A stretch of DNA of 64,000 nt from Vicia villosa (Eukaryota > Streptophyta > Magnoliopsida > Fabales > Fabaceae), in assembly GCF_029867415.1 (NCBI RefSeq), contig NW_026705177.1, forward strand, positions 186,001-250,000. The letters are read 5' to 3'. Positions 62,055-64,000 of the stretch are shown here, in pieces; position 1 is the first letter of the stretch; the number at the start of each line of letters is the position of its first letter. The notes under the pieces were generated by a model. It made no database searches, was not told the DNA's origin, and saw only the letters and a list, made by a program, of their open reading frames with translations. The position numbers and the translations under genes are program-made.

Positions 62055-63279
62055 TGTTAGGAGTAAATTAATGGTAAATTCATGTGTTAATAGAAGTAAT
62101 TTAGTCTCCAAACCAATGCAAAATGGGATAAATCCATAGGTTTTTATTAAGAATTAAACTGAACAAGTTTAGTTCGTGCGTAAAGCAAATCGAATCACTT
62201 GTGGGTGTTATTGTTGCAGGTTTAGAGCTGAATTGAAGCTTGAGAAGAACATGAGGAGGAAAGAGAGCTGGAAGTCTCAAAGGAAGAAGAAAAAGATGGA
62301 AATTGCAAAGGGCGCGCCGCGGAAGTCATGTGAGGCGCCGCGAAAATATCTATGTTTACGGGCGCGCCGCGGGAGTTCTAGTCAGCGCCGCGCCAAAGTT
62401 TCTGTTTGTGAGCGCGCCGCGCCAGTCCGATGCCGCGCCGCGGCCTCGGCGTTAAAAGCCCAAAACTTCTATTTAAAAGCCCTAGCTTCCAAGAGAAAAA
62501 TAACTTTGGGAAGAGCGAAATTAGGATAGCAATCTGAAGGTGCAGCCACAATCATCAATTGAAGACCAATTCTCTATCAAGCGAAGACATTCCTTTGATG
62601 AAGATGAATCCTTCCATTAATCTTTGTGTGTTCTTCATGTCTATGGAGAGCTAAACCCCTCGTGTTGAGTTTAAGGTAGTAGTTAACCTATGAAGATACA
62701 ATTACTTTGATTAATTCCTGTGAACAATTGTTTAAGCTTTATTATCAATGAAAAACCTTGCCTTTATTTTATATCATTGTTGAACTATCAATCGAGAGAT
62801 ATGGTTTATACTTTCGCCCTAGGTTTTTACATTGACTTGTTGATTAATACTCAGAGATGAGGTTTTGAAGAAGTTTTCATAAATCATCGTTATTCATTCC
62901 CTTTATCTTTATAGTTATTCTGAGAGATCGAATATCATACCGGTAGAGGTGGTTCTAGATTGATCATTAGACATAATATCAGTTTTGAGGATGAATGAAG
63001 ATAATAACTTAGATAATGTTCACATGTGAATTAATTGATTATTGTATATGAATAGGTTGATGAACCCTAAAACTCAACATATTCATTCACCATTGTTATT
63101 CAATCTTTAAGCTTTCATTCATTTAAATCTTATTCTATTATATGCAATTTGAGAACAAACAATCAAAATCACTACTTTTCCTAACTCAAAATAAACAACT
63201 ATAGAACGGCAGTGATATTAACCAATCCCTGTTGATACGATATATTACCGAAAATATTTACCCACAAATACTTTCAACA
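62055..63279 (+). repeat. 3' LTR of the second Athila-like element
   Basis: tgttagg to ctttcaaca, 1,225 bp, uninterrupted; CpG-rich array at 62310-62451. Followed by TSD agaac (63280-63284). Confidence 0.95.
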
Positions 63280-63284
63280 AGAAC

Positions 63285-64000
63285 CAAGGAGGACAAAGAA
63301 TGCGCGAACAACAACTCGTCTTTCAAGCCAACTGCTGAAGGCCCAAAAGGGAAATGGGCTAGGCCAGGTCATATGTGGGACCAAGACCAGACTAAATGGA
63401 AAAATTTCGAAGTTGAAAGAGGGTCCTCTATGGAATATAGGAAGGAGTTTCAAGTTAAAAGACAAAAAAACATATGGCTCGAATAATTACAAGGGAAAAA
63501 AACCCCATGTCCCGTTCCTAATGGCGAAGAGAGCAACTGAGGCGAAAAGCCGAGAGAAAAGCCAAAGAGAAGATGGCTGCAAAGTCAAGTAGCAATGTGC
63601 TAGTGGATAATAGGAAGGATGTGGAGAAATAAAGTGAAAGAGTGAGGAGGCTATTCGAAGAAGAGAATTTTGAAGACAAGGTCGAAGAGGCCGACAATGA
63701 AGATGATCTCTTGACTGATAACTTTGACACAGATTCGAAGCCTCTCCTAGACATTACATGTAATGTAGTGTCTGTTTTATAGAGGTTGAAGAGCCAGAAG
63801 AAAACATAGATGCTGAAATGGCCAGACATAGGCCAGTCTGTTATTATGTCATAAACAATGGATGTGTGGAGGATCAGAATTCCTTTTTCAAAAGACTAGA
63901 TGAGGCTATGAAAAGCCATCTGAAGCCTCTCTTTGTGAGAGGAAAAGTGGAAAATATGCCCATAAACAAGATACTAGTTAATAGAGGAGCAACAATGAAC
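63285..64000 (+). pseudogene. Continuation of the old gypsy element: gag end and protease start
   Basis: Fragments include FKPTAEGPKGKWARPGHMWD, an acidic stretch FEEENFEDKVEEADNEDD, and a last frame with INNGCVEDQNSFFKRLDEAM. That frame leads to SHLKPLFVRGKVENMPINKI and then LVNRGATMN. The latter corresponds to the Tat-type retropepsin active site, normally VDGGA, here altered to VNRGA. Several stops and frame changes. The rest of pol lies beyond the window. Confidence 0.5.

Larger units (their letters stand above)
55306..63279 (+). mobile_element. Second Athila-like element, non-autonomous, TSD agaac
   Basis: LTRs at 55306-57703 (interrupted by a solo LTR) and 62055-63279 are both 1,225 bp once the insertion is discounted, and differ at about six sites. 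PBS is the tRNA-Asp type. Internal coding is limited to gag-protease joined to the integrase tail. 3' non-coding architecture matches the element at 30139. It lacks RT, RNase H and the integrase core, so it would need proteins in trans. Confidence 0.92.
53141..64000 (+). mobile_element. Old Ty3/gypsy element (Tat-like), truncated by the window end
   Basis: A gag gene at 53141-55300 resumes after the inserted element at 63285 and runs into a protease region at the window edge. TSD agaac (55301-55305 and 63280-63284) belongs to the inserted element. The gag contains many stops and frameshifts, indicating an old, inactive copy. The lineage call rests on gag and protease resemblance only. Confidence 0.6.

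Overview
This is a plant nuclear genomic window. One spliced host gene, a chloroplast-type 13-lipoxygenase, sits among densely nested transposable elements. The element families suggest a legume, probably of the temperate (vicioid) clade: Athila-type Ty3/gypsy elements primed by tRNA-Asp, Tat/Ogre-like LTR pieces, a gypsy gag family familiar from clover/medick/pea genomes, plant-mobile-domain transposons, and L1-type LINEs with DUF4283 ORF1 proteins. The species is an inference; nothing in the window names it.

Layout. 1-298: LTR-like 3' end. About 760-3280: remnant of a CACTA-type transposon with a multi-exon Ulp1-like protease gene. 3481-3720: hAT MITE. 4378-4553: Mutator-type MITE. 4776-9440: complete LINE on the minus strand with a 14-bp target-site duplication (TSD). 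9823-10946: two MITE-like elements. 10947-14208: inverted-repeat element carrying a decayed plant-mobile-domain (PMD) gene, itself interrupted by three copies of a tRNA-related repeat. 14955-15340: long-TIR MITE. 15690-20960: decayed gypsy-type gag gene interrupted by a 1.94-kb solo LTR. 20970-22200: possible copia LTR. 23264-28682: the lipoxygenase gene (8 exons, 926 residues), with MITE pieces and a long trinucleotide tract in its introns.

29864-47181 is a second full-length minus-strand LINE (16-bp TSD). Its RNase H domain is split by a very young, complete Athila-like retrotransposon at 30139-41845 (two 1,201-bp LTRs differing at about three sites, TSD acaac). That element has an intact 1,821-residue gag-pol and a separate third ORF with a host-like leader and intron. 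47711-48820 is a hAT-like element holding a long TA tract. 49000-52000 is very AT-rich. About 52100-53139 holds reverse-oriented LTR debris. From 53141 to the window end runs an old gypsy element. A second, non-autonomous Athila-like element (55306-63279, TSD agaac) is inserted in it. That element keeps gag, protease and the integrase tail but has lost RT, RNase H and the integrase core, and its 5' LTR contains a reversed solo LTR of the same family.

The most unusual material is non-coding. The two Athila-like families share an architecture downstream of pol that their primary sequences only partly explain: hairpins after the stop codon with compensatory changes, a second polypurine-tract-like motif about 660-690 bp upstream of the true one, and an inverted repeat bracketing a purine-rich tract. 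Their LTRs, and an unrelated solo LTR, also carry arrays of CpG-rich near-palindromes. In the two Athila-like families these lie just upstream of the TATA box.
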